Notes under the pieces: generated by a model
The model's input: only the letters and a program-made list of their open reading frames with translations
What the model was told of the DNA's origin: nothing
Database searches by the model: none
Assembly (NCBI GenBank): GCA_963818685.1
Contig: CAWFTJ010000004.1
Coordinates: 744,001-808,000 of the forward strand
Reading direction: 5' to 3'
Length of the DNA stretch: 64,000 bases
Source of the DNA: CAJCJE01 sp963818685
GTDB taxonomy: Bacteria > Actinomycetota > Actinomycetes > Mycobacteriales > Pseudonocardiaceae
Made by a program: the position numbers and the translations under genes
In this document: piece after piece, positions 62,926 through 64,000 of the stretch
Position numbering within the stretch: position 1 is the stretch's first letter
How the letters are laid out: the number at the start of each line of letters is the position of its first letter

Positions 62926-64000
62926 TCACGGTCGGATCAGCACCGACTGCCCCTTCCCCAGACGCACGGTCCGCGTCCAGCTTCCGGACCGCACCACGGT
63001 TTCGGTGCCGCCAACGCTGCGAATCCGCGCCCAGCTGACCTTCCCGCCCTGCCAGGCCACGTCCACGACGAACCCGCCCCGCGCCCCGATCCCGGTCACC
63101 TGCCCGGACGCCGCCCACGCGCTCGGCAACGCGGGCAGCAGTTCGATCACACCCGGCCGCGAGTACAAGATCATGTCCAGCATGGCCGTCGGCGTGCCGA
63201 AGTTCGCGTCGATCTGGAACGCGACACTCGTGCTACTCAGGCTGTACATGTCGAAGAAGTTCGGTGCCGCGCCGTTGCTGAAGTTCTGCGACGGCGTCAA
63301 CACCTCACCGACCAGCTGATACGCCTTGTCCGCTGCACGCAGCCGCGACCAGCACAGCGCCCGCCACGCGTTCGCCCAGCCGAAACTGTTCATCCCGCGC
63401 CCGATCAGCAGGTTGCGCACGCCGTCGATCAGTTCGGCCGGACTGTCGTCGGTGTTGATCCGGTCGCCGGGGAAGAAGTTGATCAGCGGCGACAGATGCC
63501 GATGCTGGTTCTCGCCGAGGTTGTCCTGCGACATCCATTCCTCAAGCCACCCGGTCGTCGGACTCACCACCGGCAGATACAACTTGGCTTGCAGCGCGGC
63601 GAGTTCCTCGGCATAAGCACCGTCCACATGCAACAACTTGCTCGCCTGCCGCATGTGCCCGAACAACATCCACACCAGTTCCTGCGCATAGGTGATGCCG
63701 ATGGCGTCCTGCGGCCCCTGCTCCGGCGACCAGTCGTGGTCGTCGACAAGCACCTCCCGCGACTGCCCGGTCAACGGATCCGTGATCGTCGTGGTGATCA
63801 GCCGCGCCACCCAGAACCGCGCGGCGCCCTTCAGCAACGGATAGATCTTGCGCAGGAACCCCAGATCCTGCGTGAACTCGAAGTGCTGCCACAAACTCAG
63901 GCACAACCAGGCATTTCCGGCCGGATGCCACCACCAGCCCAGCCCGCCGTAGATGTTGGTGGAAAAGGCGATAGCCCACCCATCAACCTTGCCCGACGTG
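62926..64000 (-). CDS. Glycoside hydrolase family 95-like protein (partial, 5' end outside window)
   Basis: 358 C-terminal residues are visible; the frame is open to the right edge (NIYGGLGWWWHPAGNAWLCL near the edge). The (alpha/alpha)6-type segments VLVDDHDWSPEQGPQDAIGI, LGENQHRHLSPLINFFPGD and FQIDANFGTPTAMLDMILYS are typical of GH95 alpha-L-fucosidase or galactosidase enzymes. The C-terminal beta domain ends VRLGKGQSVLIRP. Specificity cannot be set from this part. It is convergent with the MOSC gene, 11 bases apart. Confidence 0.85.
   Translation of the reverse strand, partial: TSGKVDGWAIAFSTNIYGGLGWWWHPAGNAWLCLSLWQHFEFTQDLGFLRKIYPLLKGAARFWVARLITTTITDPLTGQSREVLVDDHDWSPEQGPQDAIGITYAQELVWMLFGHMRQASKLLHVDGAYAEELAALQAKLYLPVVSPTTGWLEEWMSQDNLGENQHRHLSPLINFFPGDRINTDDSPAELIDGVRNLLIGRGMNSFGWANAWRALCWSRLRAADKAYQLVGEVLTPSQNFSNGAAPNFFDMYSLSSTSVAFQIDANFGTPTAMLDMILYSRPGVIELLPALPSAWAASGQVTGIGARGGFVVDVAWQGGKVSWARIRSVGGTETVVRSGSWTRTVRLGKGQSVLIRP

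Overview
The window is high-GC DNA from a filamentous-type actinomycete, most likely a member of the Pseudonocardiales. The reasons are uniform GC-rich codon use, many GTG starts, a conservon-type sensor kinase, a GGMDF-tailed GroEL with CIRCE control, a DasR/dre amino-sugar regulon, a BTAD-NB-ARC-TPR regulator and DUF222-HNH and DUF3263 genes. The taxonomic placement is inference. The middle of the window (about 22.5-44.2 kb) has gene content like the M. tuberculosis Rv0414-Rv0440 neighbourhood as I remember it: SDR, groEL2, moeA, psd, pssA, CDC48-like ATPase, LytR_C protein, DUF3263, def, thiC, thiD, thiG, thiS, thiO and thiE.

Layout. 0-3.6 kb: roadblock protein and nitrate/nitrite-sensing-type histidine kinase (start of a conservon, minus strand). 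4.6-8.1 kb: four-gene SsuABC/THI5-type ABC importer. 8.2-9.9 kb: XPB-like helicase. 10-10.5 kb: RHH/MazF toxin-antitoxin pair. 10.5-12.5 kb: serine hydrolase and menC. 12.4-22.2 kb: a molybdenum hydroxylase (form II CO-dehydrogenase-like) cluster coxE-coxI-EgtE-like-coxS-coxL-coxM-coxG, with a MoxR/CoxD ATPase and a TetR regulator. 22.3-31.9 kb: PspC, SDR, groEL, Ser/Thr kinase, AIM24-like, moeA, psd, pssA and a DUF222-HNH gene. 32-35.9 kb: CDC48-like ATPase, LytR_C protein, DUF3263 and def. 36-38.6 kb: TPP riboswitch-thiC-thiD. 38.7-41.3 kb: HTH protein, secreted PI-PLC-like protein and MarR. 41.3-44.2 kb: thiG-thiS-thiO behind a second TPP riboswitch, and divergent thiE. 44.2-44.9 kb: phd/vapC. 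45-48.4 kb: membrane protein, threonine-dehydratase-like enzyme and MFS exporter. 48.4-57.8 kb: dasR, dasABC, GH3 glycosidase, SIS isomerase/deaminase, an ECF sigma/effector pair and nagA, with four dre-like operators. 57.9-64 kb: SGNH hydrolase, AfsR-like regulator, MOSC protein and the end of a GH95-like glycosidase.

Three systems stand out. (1) A complete amino-sugar uptake and catabolism regulon: DasABC imports chito-oligosaccharides, a GH3 enzyme without a signal peptide probably cleaves them in the cytoplasm, NagA deacetylates GlcNAc-6-P and the SIS enzyme probably deaminates or isomerises the product. DasR-type operators sit before dasA, before nagA and inside the GH3 gene. (2) A form II CoxL hydroxylase with its full maturation set and an embedded EgtE-like PLP enzyme. 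(3) Thiamine synthesis split into two TPP-riboswitch operons.

Two sequence-level oddities recur. Short tandem duplications span the stop codons of five unrelated genes. Single-base frame disruptions cluster in otherwise well-conserved genes (the kinase C-terminus, the AIM24-like gene, moeA with four, pssA), which looks more like draft-assembly error than decay. I found no tRNA, rRNA, CRISPR array, insertion sequence or prophage.
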